DNA of 64,000 bases. It comes from Streptomyces lateritius (GTDB taxonomy: Bacteria; Actinomycetota; Actinomycetes; Streptomycetales; Streptomycetaceae). Shown here piece by piece: positions 1 to 8,714 of the stretch. The translations under genes were made by a program, and so were the position numbers. Location of the stretch: positions 122,140 to 186,139 of the forward strand of contig NZ_BMTO01000014.1 in NCBI RefSeq assembly GCF_014649715.1, in the 5' to 3' direction. How positions within the stretch are numbered: position 1 is the first letter of the stretch; every line of letters starts with the position of its first letter. The notes beneath the pieces were generated by a model. That model ran no database searches. It saw nothing but the letters and a program-made list of their open reading frames with translations, and was not told the DNA's origin.

Positions 1-10
1 GGATATCACC

Positions 11-565
11 ATGACCACTCCGACCCTGTATCTGTTCAGCAGCGCGGCCCCGCCCGTCTTCGACGTCGCCCGCGTCATCGAGGAGGCGCAGGCCGACGGC
101 TGGGACGTATGCCTCGGTCTCACCCCGGCGGCGGCCGGCTGGCTCGCCGAATCCCTCGACGGACTGGCTGCTCTCACCGGCCATCCGGTCCGCTGGGACT
201 ACCGTTTCCCCGGGCAGCCGGATGTGTGGCCGAAGCCGGACGCCGTCGTCGTGGCACCGGCGACCTTCAACACGATCAACCAGTGGGCGCTCGGGATCAC
301 GGACAAGTGGCTCGTCGGCGTGGTAGCCGAGGGCATCGGCAAGGGCATCCCCATGGCGACGATGCCGTGCGTGAACCGGGCGTACGTTGCGCACCCCCAG
401 TTCGAGCGCTCGATCGAAACCCTCCGGGGAGCCGGGGTCCGGGTGCTGTACGGCGAAGGTGGCTTCACCCCGAACGAGCCAGGCCAGGGCGACTCCGCCA
501 CGTACCCGTGGCGGGCCGTCCTCGACGCCGTCGCTGACGTACTCGGTCCGGCCGCACGGCCTTGA
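11..565 (+). CDS. Flavoprotein family protein (phosphopantothenoylcysteine decarboxylase-like fold)
   Basis: This 184-residue protein has the flavoprotein (PF02441) fold found in FMN-dependent cysteine decarboxylases such as the Dfp/CoaC and EpiD groups. The N-terminal strand (LYLFSSAAPPV) is followed by a mid-protein APATFNTINQW motif that corresponds to the P-x-S-x-N-T FMN-binding motif of the family. It is a single-domain protein, much shorter than bifunctional CoaBC, so it is more likely a stand-alone flavoprotein of unknown substrate than the coenzyme A enzyme. The ATG lies 11 bases into the window, so the promoter and any upstream gene are out of view. The gene downstream is only a broken fragment, so no operon partner can be named. 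The family call is fairly secure; the reaction is not known. Confidence 0.82.
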   Translation: MTTPTLYLFSSAAPPVFDVARVIEEAQADGWDVCLGLTPAAAGWLAESLDGLAALTGHPVRWDYRFPGQPDVWPKPDAVVVAPATFNTINQWALGITDKWLVGVVAEGIGKGIPMATMPCVNRAYVAHPQFERSIETLRGAGVRVLYGEGGFTPNEPGQGDSATYPWRAVLDAVADVLGPAARP

Positions 566-600
566 GCCGCAGGGCGTCGACTCCCCGCAGTGAGGCGCCC

Positions 601-771
601 CAGCTGTACGCCCTCGTCTCCTACGAGGACGCCGACGACGTGCAGGAGCGGCTTCAGGCTTAGCTGGCCAGCCCCGAATTCCGCGCCGACGTGGAGGGCT
701 TCGACCTCAGCCAGATCGTGGGCGTAGCGGAGACCGTACTGACACCCGCCCCCGACTCGCCCTTGCGCTGA
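601..771 (+). pseudogene. Fragment of a small protein interrupted by an in-frame stop
   Basis: One frame reads like real coding sequence on both sides of a TAG at 661-663: QLYALVSYEDADDVQERLQA before it and LASPEFRADVEGFDLSQIVG after it, ending at a TGA at 769-771. No good start codon with a ribosome site is visible, apart from a possible TTG overlapping the stop of the preceding gene. I do not recognise the family. The likeliest reading is a remnant of a short gene once downstream of the flavoprotein. Confidence 0.45.
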
Positions 772-1538
772 AGGGTGATCCGCGACCAATGAGGCGGCCT
801 GAGGATCAGCATCCCCCCGGCTCTCGTGCTCGGCGGCGGCCATGCGCCCGCGGCAGGGCGCGGTGCCGCCGCTTGCCGGATGCCACCTCGGCGGCTTGTC
901 ACAACTCGCCCAAGGCGCACGCCACTGGGCAGCGGACATGGAAGAGGCCGGCGAGGCCGGCGGTGGACAGCCGGTGGGTCAACAGCGCGACGGCCGCTCT
1001 GAATGCGTCCACCTCCGCCGGGGCGCTCTCGGCGTGGGCCACGGTTCGACGGTCGGCGATCACGTTGGTGACGAACGGTCCGAGGGCGTAGCCGACAGCG
1101 CCGGCATGTGCCAGGACTCGGTGATAGCTGCGTCCGCAGCTCGGCAAAGCCGAGAAGTGGGAAGGGTCGTCGCCCGGAGCGCCAGCGAGCCGTACGGCAG
1201 GGATGAGCGCGAGGTGCCCGGAGGGGTCGGCGGAGCGCTGCGGAAGCTCGAGGTTCCGGTCAAGCGCCTGATCCAGGGTGCCCGCACCGAGCAGGTCCTG
1301 AACCCCGCGGCGGTCGACAACCCCGACCTGATCGCCTACTTCGCCCGCCTGGGAGCGGAGCGGAAGAGGCGGTCGGCACCCCACACATGAGTCGGCAGGG
1401 GAACACAGGCTCCCGTGACAGCACCTGGTCCTCGTGCCCCGCCCGGATCCGCAAGTCCCGTCCCCACGGGAGTTGTGCCGGGGCGGTCAACCCGCCGCGG
1501 CACCACACCATTCGCACAATCGAAGCAAGAGAGAAACC
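772..1538. other. Intergenic stretch with no supported gene
   Basis: Long frames occur on both strands, but none has a convincing start, domain or codon pattern. The only protein-like stretch is on the plus strand near 1300-1380 (NPAAVDNPDLIAYFARLG), which may be the tail of a decayed gene. A purine-rich run just before 1539 (agcaagagag) serves as the ribosome site of the next gene. Confidence 0.5.
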
Positions 1539-2165
1539 ATGAGCACGACCGACCGCGAACCCCGGACCCGCCTCGATGTCCTTGACGAGGCCGGACGAAA
1601 GACGCTGTTCACCGAGGCCCGCACCGCGAACCCCTTCGCCGCAACGGCCGTTGTCGACGACGAACTCGCCGCGATCTGGGAAATGGCCCGCTGGTCCCCG
1701 AGCGCCGCCAACGGCCAGCCTCTGCGCGTGCTCTTCCTGCGCACCCGAGCGGGCAAGGAGCGACTCGTCCGGCATCTCGACGAGGGCAACAGGGCCAAGA
1801 CACTCAGTGCGCCGGCCGTGGCGATCCTCGCGTACGACGTCGACTTCCACGACCAGATGCCGACCGTCTTCCCGGCCCGCGGCGAGAGGCTGCGAGCGGT
1901 GTTCGCCGACCAGATCGAGAAGCGCGAGAGCATCGCTGCGTACAACTCAGCACTGCAGACGGGGGTCTTCCTGCTCGCAGTGCGCGCGGCGGGGCTGGCG
2001 GCCGGCCCCATGGCGGGCTTCAACAGGGACGGCGTGGACGAGGAGTTCTTCGCCGGTACCAGCTGGCGTTCGCACCTGGTGGTCAACATCGGTCACCCCG
2101 GTACCGACCCGTGGTTCCCGCGGCTGCCCCGCGTGTCCGTCGAGGACGCCGTCGCCTGGGCCTGA
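1539..2165 (+). CDS. RutE/HadB-like nitroreductase family protein
   Basis: This 208-residue protein aligns along its length with E. coli RutE (malonic semialdehyde reductase). Recognisable family features are the early FTEARTANPF region, the FMN-contacting RWSPSAANGQPLR segment near residue 48, and the C-terminal GPMAGFNRDGVDEEFF and NIGHPG segments. Members are FMN-dependent NAD(P)H oxidoreductases. In E. coli RutE acts in pyrimidine breakdown, but no other rut gene is visible here, so the substrate is uncertain. The ATG at 1539 was chosen over an upstream in-frame start because it follows a purine-rich ribosome site and matches the family N terminus. A truncated DoxX-like gene follows about 100 bases downstream; DoxX-like and nitroreductase genes are both common redox accessory genes. 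Confidence 0.85.
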   Translation: MSTTDREPRTRLDVLDEAGRKTLFTEARTANPFAATAVVDDELAAIWEMARWSPSAANGQPLRVLFLRTRAGKERLVRHLDEGNRAKTLSAPAVAILAYDVDFHDQMPTVFPARGERLRAVFADQIEKRESIAAYNSALQTGVFLLAVRAAGLAAGPMAGFNRDGVDEEFFAGTSWRSHLVVNIGHPGTDPWFPRLPRVSVEDAVAWA

Positions 2166-2268
2166 AGGCACTCGCAGAGGCGAACTGCGCCATCCCCTGC
2201 GCGCCGGACCTCTCCCCACACCGGCGCTCATTTCTCATTGCCCCCCCACACACACACCGCCAGGACTC

Positions 2269-2463
2269 ATGTACCTGTCCATCACAGTTATCTGTCTCAT
2301 CGTGTTGATCTTCACCCTGCTGAGCGTGGCCAAGCTCCTGGCCCTGAAACCCATGCCCGAGATGGCTGCACATGCGGGCTTCAGCACTGCGGCCTACCGC
2401 CTCATCGGCGCGCTTGAGTTGGCGGGCGCCGTCGGCCTGCTCCTCGCCGACGCCGGGTTGTGA
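2269..2463 (+). pseudogene. Truncated DoxX-like membrane protein
   Basis: The 64-residue frame starts with a hydrophobic helix (residues 1-24) followed by LALKPMPEMAAHAGFS and a second helix beginning LIGALELAGAVGLLLA. This matches the first half of the DoxX-like family (PF13564), whose members are usually about 110-130 residues with four membrane segments. It stops after two helices, and the DNA that follows no longer encodes the rest in an obvious way. Loss of function by truncation is the likeliest reading; a functional two-helix form is possible but unproven. Confidence 0.6.
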
Positions 2464-2592
2464 TCCGCGGGGGCGGCGGCGCGAGTCCCGGCCCACCGCC
2501 GCGGTGCGGAAGCCGGTGACCGCGTCTGCGTGCGGCGCGCCCGAGGGCGCCACGAGCCGGGAGTTGAATCGGCTTCACCCCCGCCGAACGCC

Positions 2593-2720
2593 GAGCGGCA
2601 AGAACCCATGGCTCGGGATCCCTACCGCGTGGGTGTCTTCGGCCTCCTTCGTGAGGTCGGCCAGGTACGGCAGGGCCGTGTGGGCCGAAGCTCCGGAGCC
2701 CACGACGGCCGTGCGTTTTC
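2593..2720 (-). pseudogene. Remnant of a flavin-dependent monooxygenase/oxidoreductase
   Basis: On the minus strand one frame encodes KRTAVVGSGASAHTALPYLA followed by DLTKEAEDTHAVG. This is the second dinucleotide-binding motif (GxGxxA) of FAD/NAD(P)H-dependent monooxygenases of the pyridine-nucleotide-disulphide type. A stop codon precedes it in frame, and neither the N-terminal FAD site nor the C terminus is present nearby. It is therefore a short relic, about 43 codons long. Confidence 0.6.
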
Positions 2721-3352
2721 CCGCCTACCGGGCACGGACGGCATGCGATCTCCTCCTCAACCGCACAGGACAGCGCGGGTCAGCAGCGGTTGCGAGAGGT
2801 GTCCCACTCAGCCCAGGTGGCGAGCTCGCGTGCGCGGTGGCGCACCGAGGCGCGCGCCATGCTTGAGGCGGCGACGGCCTCGCCCCGTTCCTGCGGCACG
2901 CCACCGGCACCATCGGTGCCCGCCGCACGCTCGGCGGCGTGCGGTGCTTCCCCTGCGACGGCACGAGGCTTCCCAGCCGCTGGGGGAGCCGGCCTGATCT
3001 GCTGGGCAACCCCGAGGAGAGCCTGGGCAAGCCGCCTGAAACAGCGGCTTGCCCACCCTGGCCGGGACGCGCTGCGGTGGTCGCCCCTGACCGTTCACCC
3101 CGGCCGGCGCCAGTACCGAGGACAGAGGGCGGGAGCACCCGGCGGGGGAGTGGTCGGTTGAGAAACCTCTCACTCGCGTCGAACCCGCTTGCCACATGCT
3201 GCCGGCCGAGGGGCCGCACGCCCCAGAGACCCGGGCCAGCGCTGCCGTCGCTGCTCATGTGGCGGCACCCGATTCGACCGCGATTCGGCGGCAACCTTCT
3301 CGTTCCCTGCGGCCACTGAGTGGTGAGAGACCGACACGCTCTTCCGGAACGG
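2721..3352. other. Intergenic stretch without a supported gene
   Basis: No frame in either strand resembles a known family. The only clear structure is the hairpin at 3024-3053, listed separately. The stretch lies between the oxidoreductase relic and the expansin-like gene and probably contains the expansin promoter near its right end. Confidence 0.45.
3024..3053. terminator. Perfect 11-bp hairpin, probable terminator
   Basis: GGGCAAGCCGC and its exact reverse complement GCGGCTTGCCC flank an 8-base loop. There is no T-run, as is usual for actinobacterial terminators. It lies upstream of the expansin-like gene and could protect it from read-through. Confidence 0.5.
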
Positions 3353-4336
3353 ATGAACATGCAAGAGACACGCCAGGCCGCGCGACAGCGCAGGCGCAGA
3401 CGAGAGCTGATGGTGGGCACCACCACGGGGTTGGTCTTCACGGGTCTCCTCGTCTGCCTGGTCATGACGATGCAATCGGACCGCAAGGAGGAAGCCGGGC
3501 GGGCCCCGGCCACGGCTGTCGCCGAATCTCAGGGGAGTCTCCCGCCGACACCGCCTGGCAAGAAGCCCCCTACTGCTTCCCCGTCGGCTTCCTCCGTGGC
3601 CCCGTCAGCCGGCGCGAGGACTCCGACGCCGGCCGGGGCCACGCCCCCGAATGCCTCACCGACCACGTCGGCGGCGACGACATCGGCTTCGCCGCAAAGG
3701 ACCGCTCCCACGTCATCCCTTGCCGGGCGGATCCGCCCCAAGAGCACCTACCAGGGAGTCGCCACCGTTTACCAGGCAGGAGTCGGGGACGGCGCCTGCT
3801 CGTACGGCCCGAGCGACGACATGATGATCGCGGCGATGAACACCACCGACTACGAGACGTCCAAAGCCTGCGGGGCGCACGTGCTCGTCCGCGGAGCGAA
3901 CGGCACCTCCGTCACAGTCCGGATCACCAACGAATGCCCCCTGCCCTGCGCACCCGGCCAGCTCGACCTCAGCGAGCAGGCCTTCGCCAAACTCGCCCCC
4001 ATCTCGACCGGCCGGATCGCGATCACCTGGCGCCTGTTGAGCCCCGACACACCGGGCACGATTTCGATCCGCTACAAGAACGGATCCAGCCCCTACTGGT
4101 GCGGCATCCAGGCAATCGGCCACCGCAACCCGCTCGCGCAGCTGGAAGTCCGCACCAGCAGCGGCTGGCGCCAGCTGGCCCGCACCGAGTACAACTACTT
4201 CCTCTCTCCGGACGGCAGCGGGTGTGGCGGCGCCATCAGGATCACCGACATCTACGGAGAACGGTTGACCATCAACGGGATCGCTCTGCGGCCGGAAGCC
4301 GTGCAGCCGTCACAGGTCCAGTTCACACGGCACTGA
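3353..4336 (+). CDS. Secreted expansin-like (EXLX1-type) cell-wall loosening protein
   Basis: The 327-residue product begins with a basic stretch and a membrane helix (about 20-40), then a Pro/Ser/Thr-rich linker (about 50-120). Next comes a double-psi beta-barrel domain and a C-terminal CBM63-like cellulose-binding domain, the layout of Bacillus subtilis EXLX1. The barrel shows VRITNECPLPCAPGQLDLS; the position equivalent to the essential EXLX1 Asp82 is Asn here. In the CBM63 part, SSPYWCGIQA and TEYNYF keep two of the three aromatic residues that line the cellulose-binding face, with Tyr in place of the first Trp. Family members loosen cellulose/xyloglucan networks without hydrolysis. Downstream lie a broken GH10/GH62 gene and a GH74 xyloglucanase, consistent with plant cell-wall use. 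ATG 3353 was preferred; 3359 is also possible. Confidence 0.85.
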   Translation: MNMQETRQAARQRRRRRELMVGTTTGLVFTGLLVCLVMTMQSDRKEEAGRAPATAVAESQGSLPPTPPGKKPPTASPSASSVAPSAGARTPTPAGATPPNASPTTSAATTSASPQRTAPTSSLAGRIRPKSTYQGVATVYQAGVGDGACSYGPSDDMMIAAMNTTDYETSKACGAHVLVRGANGTSVTVRITNECPLPCAPGQLDLSEQAFAKLAPISTGRIAITWRLLSPDTPGTISIRYKNGSSPYWCGIQAIGHRNPLAQLEVRTSSGWRQLARTEYNYFLSPDGSGCGGAIRITDIYGERLTINGIALRPEAVQPSQVQFTRH

Positions 4337-4364
4337 TCTGTCCGACCACCATGCCGCCCCTCCA

Positions 4365-4919
4365 CCGAAGAGGGCGTCTACCGCACGGTGCGCGAGTTCA
4401 GACGCGCGGCGTGCCCATCGACCGCGTCGGGCCTCCGGTCCCACTTCGGCGCCGGCGCGCCGCCCGCCAGTTTCCAGACGACGTAGTGGAACTTCGCCGC
4501 CCTGGGCGGGGACGTCCAGATCACCGAGCTCGACGTCGCGCAGGCACCGACGACCGCTTTCGGCCAGTGCCCGAACGGCTTCACCAACACTGTCATCGCG
4601 GCCCATGGCTCCACATTCGCCTTCTTCGAGGCGAGCAACGTGTTTTGCCGCTCCTGGACGACGGGCAACCTCGCCGGCTCCTGGACACCCATGGCCGCGT
4701 TCGAGAGCGACCCCTTAGCCAGGGCGAACAACGTCACCTTCCCGTCCGGGAGGTTGACCGGGGACATCAGCCACGGCGAGATGATCCGTGCCGGCCACGA
4801 CCAGACACTGACCGTCCCCGCCTGCCGACTCCAGTACCTCTACCAGGGCATGAACCCGACCGCGAGCGGCGACTACAACACCCTCCCGTGGCGGCTCGGC
4901 CTTCTCACTCAGACCAACC
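4365..4919 (+). pseudogene. Broken GH10 xylanase / GH62 arabinofuranosidase hybrid
   Basis: Pieces of a GH10 C terminus are visible in three shifting frames: VYRTVREF, then RGVPIDRVG, then GLRSHFGAGAPPASFQTT, a TAG stop, and WNFAALGGDVQITELDVAQA. GH10 enzymes have VPIDGVGxQSHF and the nucleophile motif ITELD here, so the identity is clear. The same final frame runs directly into a GH62 alpha-L-arabinofuranosidase C terminus: FFEASNV, CRSWTTGNLAGSWTP, GDISHGEMIRAGHDQTLT and LQYLYQGMNP. Conserved GH62 sequence between FFEASNV and RSWT is missing. At least two frameshifts, one stop and an internal deletion make this a pseudogene, perhaps of a bifunctional arabinoxylan enzyme. Confidence 0.75.
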
Positions 4920-5185
4920 GCGATCGCGGACCCCCGGCTCCCCTTGGGGCCTGCCCCCGCCAGCCGGAAACTTGCCGCAGGCGCTCCGACCACTGCGCGC
5001 GAGCGGGCAGCGGGATGGCATTTCCATCCGGCTTCGACTGCCGCACCACGAGGTGACGTGAAAGAAAGTCTCCGGCCCGAGGCAACCCTCCGCGGAGCCT
5101 GTGGCGACAAGGAGTTGGATCCGGCCAGTCCGGAGCCTGGATCCGCCTTTTGTCTGTGAACGGCATGCAAGGAGAAGACTTTCCG

Positions 5186-7804
5186 ATGAAGAACCCCACG
5201 AACGGCGGGCGCCGCGGGCGTCACCGCCGTCGCTGGACCGCGACCGGTCTGCTGCTCGGCGCGCCCGCCCTCGTCGTGCCGTATCTCCTGTTCGTGCAGG
5301 AGGACTCGCAGGCAGCGACGGTCGACGGTGACGCCTATTACCGGCTGGTTTCCGTACACAGCGGCAAGGTGCTGGACGTCAACGGCTTCTCCACCGCCGA
5401 CGGCACCCGTATCCAGCAGTGGACCGACCAGAACACCGCCAACCAGCAGTGGAGGCTGCGGCCCACCGGGGACGGATACTACGAGCTGGTGAACCGCAAC
5501 AGCGGCAAGGTGCTCGGAATAGCGGGCGATTCGACGGCCGAAAAGGCCGTCACTGAGCAACAGACCGACAGCTCTTCCACCTCCCAGGAGTGGCGAATCG
5601 ACGGGGTGAGCGGTTCCGAAGCCGTCACCTTCACCTCCCGCAGAAGCGGCCGGGTCCTGGACGTCTCCGGAGGCTCCACGGCCGACGGCGCGGCAGTCAT
5701 CCAGTTTCACGGCAAGGGCAGTACCAACCAGCAGTGGAAGCTGGTGAAGGCGGCCGGATCCCAGGCGGCCGCGGCCGGATCGTACGTATGGAACAACGCC
5801 CAGGTGGTGGGCGGCGGTTACGTCACCGGGCTGGTGTTCAACCCGCGCGAGAAGGGTCTGCTGTACGCGCGCACCGACATGGGCGGTGCCTACCGCTGCG
5901 ACGCCGCGGCCGAGCAGTGGATCCCGCTGACCGACTGGGTCGGCGAGAAGGACTGGAACCTGCTGGGCATCGATTCGCTGGCCACAGACCCCGTCGACCC
6001 CGACCGGCTCTACCTCGCGGCGGGCACCTACACCAACGGCTGGGCCGGCAACGCCGAGCTCCTGCGCTCCACGGACCGGGGCCGCTCCTTCCAGCGCACC
6101 GCTCTGCCTTTCAAACTGGGCGCCAACGAGCACGGTCGTGGGGCGGGTGAGCGGCTGGCGATCAATCCCGCGGACAACGGCACCCTGCTGCTGGGCACCC
6201 GCAAGAACGGCCTGTGGCGCAGCACCGACCACGGCGCGACTTGGAGTCAGGTCTCCTCGTTCCCCGTCAAGGACGGGGCGAGCAGCGGCGCGGGCATCGC
6301 CTTCGTGACGTACGGCCCGGCCGGCAGCAAGACGGTCTACGTCGGCGTCGCCGACAAGTCCACCTCCCTGTACCGCTCCACCGACGGCGGCAACACCTGG
6401 CAGGCCGTCTCGGGGCAGCCCACCGGCCATATGCCGCAGCACGGCGTGGTCTCCGGTGACGGCTCGCTGTACCTGACGTACGCCGACTCCATCGGCGATG
6501 CGACGGCGGGTTCGGTGTGGAAGTACACGCCGGCCGGCGGGGCGTGGAAGAACGTCTCCCCGTCCCAGGGCCACTACGGCTTCTCGGGTCTGGCCGTCGA
6601 CCCGCAGAAGCCGTCCACGGTGATGGTCGCCACCCTGCACCGCTGGTGGCCCCAGGACGAGCTGTACCGGAGCACCGACGGCGGCACGACCTGGAAGGCC
6701 CAGGCCGCGAAATCGGAGCGGGACCCCTCCGGCGCTCCGTATGTCGGTACCGGCATCGGGCACTGGATGACCGCCCTGGCCATCGACCCCTTCAACTCCG
6801 GGCACGTGCTTTATGGCACCGGCGGCGGCATCTGGCGCAGCAAGGACGCCAACGCCACCGACAGCGGCGGCACCAGCCACTGGATCGTGGGGGCCCGAGG
6901 GCTGGAGGAGACCGCCCTGTTCGACGCGATCGCCCCGCCCGGCGGCGCCACCGTCATCAGCGCCATGGGCGACCTGGGCGGTTTCCGCCACGACTCCCTG
7001 ACCAAGGTGCCCGCGGGGCGGCTGGACAACCCGATGATGATCACCAGCACCGACATCGATTTCGCCCAGTCCAACCCCTCGCTGATGGTCCGTGTCGGCC
7101 GTGGCGGCGCGCAGGACGGCGCCTACTCCACCGACGGCGGCAGCAGCTGGAACGGCTTCAAGGCAGAGCCGGTAGGCAGCGCCGACAGCGGCCAGGTCGC
7201 GCTCGCGGCGGACGGCTCCGCCATCGTCTGGACCCAGGCCGGCCAGGCCCCGTACCGCTCGACCGACAAGGGCTTGAGCTGGTCGAAGGTCAGCGGCCTG
7301 GGCACCGGCGCCGTGGTCGTCGCCGACCGCTCCTCGGCCAAGACCTTCTACTCCCTGGCCGGCGGCACGCTCTACGCCAGCACCGACGGCGGCGCGACCT
7401 TCACCGCCCGCGCCACCAGCCTGCCCGGCGGAGACCTCACGGCCGTCCCCGGCATCGCCGGAGACCTGTGGATCGCCGGCGGTGGCGAGGGGCTGCTGCA
7501 CTCCACCGACGGCGGCCGCACCTTCACCACGCTCAAAACGGTGAAGTCCGCCTCCGCCCTCGGCTTCGGCAAGGCCGCGCCGGGCGCCGATTATCAGGCC
7601 CTGTACCTGATCGGTACCGTCAAGGACGTCACCGGAGTCTTCCGCTCCACCGACAAGGGCGCCACCTGGCTCCGCGTCAACGACGACGCCCACCAGTGGG
7701 GCAGCATCGGGGGCGTCGGCGTCATCACCGGCGACCCGGACACTTACGGGCGCGTCTACGTCGGCACCAACGGACGCGGCCTCCAGTACGGCGACCCGTC
7801 CTGA
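5186..7804 (+). CDS. Secreted GH74 xyloglucanase with N-terminal ricin-type carbohydrate-binding domain
   Basis: The 872-residue product has a signal segment (about 16-45), a ricin-B/CBM13-like module (about 47-190) with three Q-x-W repeats (QQW, QEW, QQW), and a GH74 double seven-bladed propeller with many STDGG-type BNR motifs. The two catalytic aspartates of GH74 enzymes are recognisable: Asp231 in RTDMGGAYR and Asp596 in MGDLGGFRHD. GH74 enzymes cut the beta-1,4-glucan backbone of xyloglucan. Most Streptomyces GH74 proteins carry a CBM2 rather than an N-terminal ricin module, so the domain order is less common. ATG 5186 was chosen because an AAGGAG site lies about 11 bases upstream. A strong terminator follows at 7817. 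It pairs functionally with the expansin-like gene upstream. Confidence 0.92.
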   Translation: MKNPTNGGRRGRHRRRWTATGLLLGAPALVVPYLLFVQEDSQAATVDGDAYYRLVSVHSGKVLDVNGFSTADGTRIQQWTDQNTANQQWRLRPTGDGYYELVNRNSGKVLGIAGDSTAEKAVTEQQTDSSSTSQEWRIDGVSGSEAVTFTSRRSGRVLDVSGGSTADGAAVIQFHGKGSTNQQWKLVKAAGSQAAAAGSYVWNNAQVVGGGYVTGLVFNPREKGLLYARTDMGGAYRCDAAAEQWIPLTDWVGEKDWNLLGIDSLATDPVDPDRLYLAAGTYTNGWAGNAELLRSTDRGRSFQRTALPFKLGANEHGRGAGERLAINPADNGTLLLGTRKNGLWRSTDHGATWSQVSSFPVKDGASSGAGIAFVTYGPAGSKTVYVGVADKSTSLYRSTDGGNTWQAVSGQPTGHMPQHGVVSGDGSLYLTYADSIGDATAGSVWKYTPAGGAWKNVSPSQGHYGFSGLAVDPQKPSTVMVATLHRWWPQDELYRSTDGGTTWKAQAAKSERDPSGAPYVGTGIGHWMTALAIDPFNSGHVLYGTGGGIWRSKDANATDSGGTSHWIVGARGLEETALFDAIAPPGGATVISAMGDLGGFRHDSLTKVPAGRLDNPMMITSTDIDFAQSNPSLMVRVGRGGAQDGAYSTDGGSSWNGFKAEPVGSADSGQVALAADGSAIVWTQAGQAPYRSTDKGLSWSKVSGLGTGAVVVADRSSAKTFYSLAGGTLYASTDGGATFTARATSLPGGDLTAVPGIAGDLWIAGGGEGLLHSTDGGRTFTTLKTVKSASALGFGKAAPGADYQALYLIGTVKDVTGVFRSTDKGATWLRVNDDAHQWGSIGGVGVITGDPDTYGRVYVGTNGRGLQYGDPS

Positions 7805-7816
7805 CCCCAACGCCGA

Positions 7817-7850
7817 GCGGGGCCACAGGCGCAACAGCCTGCGGCCCCGC
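7817..7850 (+). terminator. Strong rho-independent-type hairpin after the GH74 gene
   Basis: A 14-bp stem with one mismatch (GCGGGGCCACAGGC against GCCTGCGGCCCCGC) and a 6-base loop begins 12 bases after the xyloglucanase stop codon. No T-tract follows, as is common in Streptomyces. Confidence 0.8.
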
Positions 7851-8123
7851 CACCGCCGCTCTCCAACACGCCACGGTTGATGAGCTCCCTGGCCGGGATT
7901 CCGATCGTTCGAAGCGAAACAACCCATCCATGACTCGTCACCGCGTCCGGCGGCACCACGCCCCCGGACGCGGCCCCGGCACTTCCACCGCCTTCGACAG
8001 CGCGAATCGTTCCTGCGGTGAACGTCCTCGGCCGTGCGGGTGAGCGCAGCCCGCCGGACCTCCCGGCAGACGTAAGGAGCCGGTAGAACGCGGAGGTCGT
8101 AGTCGTACCGAAAGGTGTACGTG

Positions 8124-8714
8124 ATGAGCCGAAGCCTGATCGTCGTGGACGTGCAGAAAGACTTCTGTGAAGGAGGCAGTGTTCCCGTCGAGGGAGGCGC
8201 GCGGATCGCGACCGCGATCGCCGAGCTCATCGAGCGGAGCGCGGGTGGCGACTACCAGTACATCGTCGCCACGCGGGACCACCACATCGACCCGGGAAGT
8301 CACTTCTCCGACACCCCCGACTTCAAGGACAGCTTCCCCGTCCACTGCGTGGCAGGAGGCGAGGGCAGCGAGTTCCACCCCAACTTCGCCCCCGCCGTCA
8401 CCGGCGGCAAGGTCGACGCCGTCTTCTTCAAGGGCGCCCACAGCGCCTCCAAGAGCGGCTTCGAAGGAGCCGACGAACAGGGCACCTCCCTGGCCGACTG
8501 GCTCCGCACCCGCGGGGTCGAGGACGTCGACGTGGTCGGCATCGCCACCGACCACTGCGTCCGCGCGACCGCGCTGGACGCAGTGAAGGCGGGATTCCGC
8601 GCACGCGTATGCCTGGACTACGCCGTCGGGGTCGCACCCCACACCACCGCCGCAGCCCTTGACGACTTCCAGCAGGCAGGCGTCACTGTGACCGGCGCTG
8701 TGCCCGCCCAGTAG
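8124..8714 (+). CDS. pncA: Nicotinamidase (PncA-like isochorismatase-fold amidohydrolase)
   Basis: This 196-residue protein carries the full PncA active site. The triad is Asp9 (VVDVQKDFC), Lys103 (FFKGAHS) and Cys145 (GIATDHCVRAT), and the metal ligands are Asp52, His54, His60 and His74. These line up one for one with the Mycobacterium tuberculosis enzyme. It deamidates nicotinamide to nicotinate for NAD salvage. ATG 8124 was chosen because AAAGG lies 8 bases upstream; GTG codons at 8115 and 8121 are alternatives. The gene stands alone; a xyloglucanase ends upstream with its own terminator and a gap of about 500 bases follows. Function is secure by motif, although ureidoacrylate or other isochorismatase-like hydrolases share the fold. 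Confidence 0.92.
   Translation: MSRSLIVVDVQKDFCEGGSVPVEGGARIATAIAELIERSAGGDYQYIVATRDHHIDPGSHFSDTPDFKDSFPVHCVAGGEGSEFHPNFAPAVTGGKVDAVFFKGAHSASKSGFEGADEQGTSLADWLRTRGVEDVDVVGIATDHCVRATALDAVKAGFRARVCLDYAVGVAPHTTAAALDDFQQAGVTVTGAVPAQ

Noticed and set aside
4715-8230. 1171-codon open frame on the minus strand
   Set aside because: It is antisense to the GH74 and nicotinamidase genes, is Gly/Ala/Val/Arg low-complexity without domains, and arises from the GC codon bias of the real genes.
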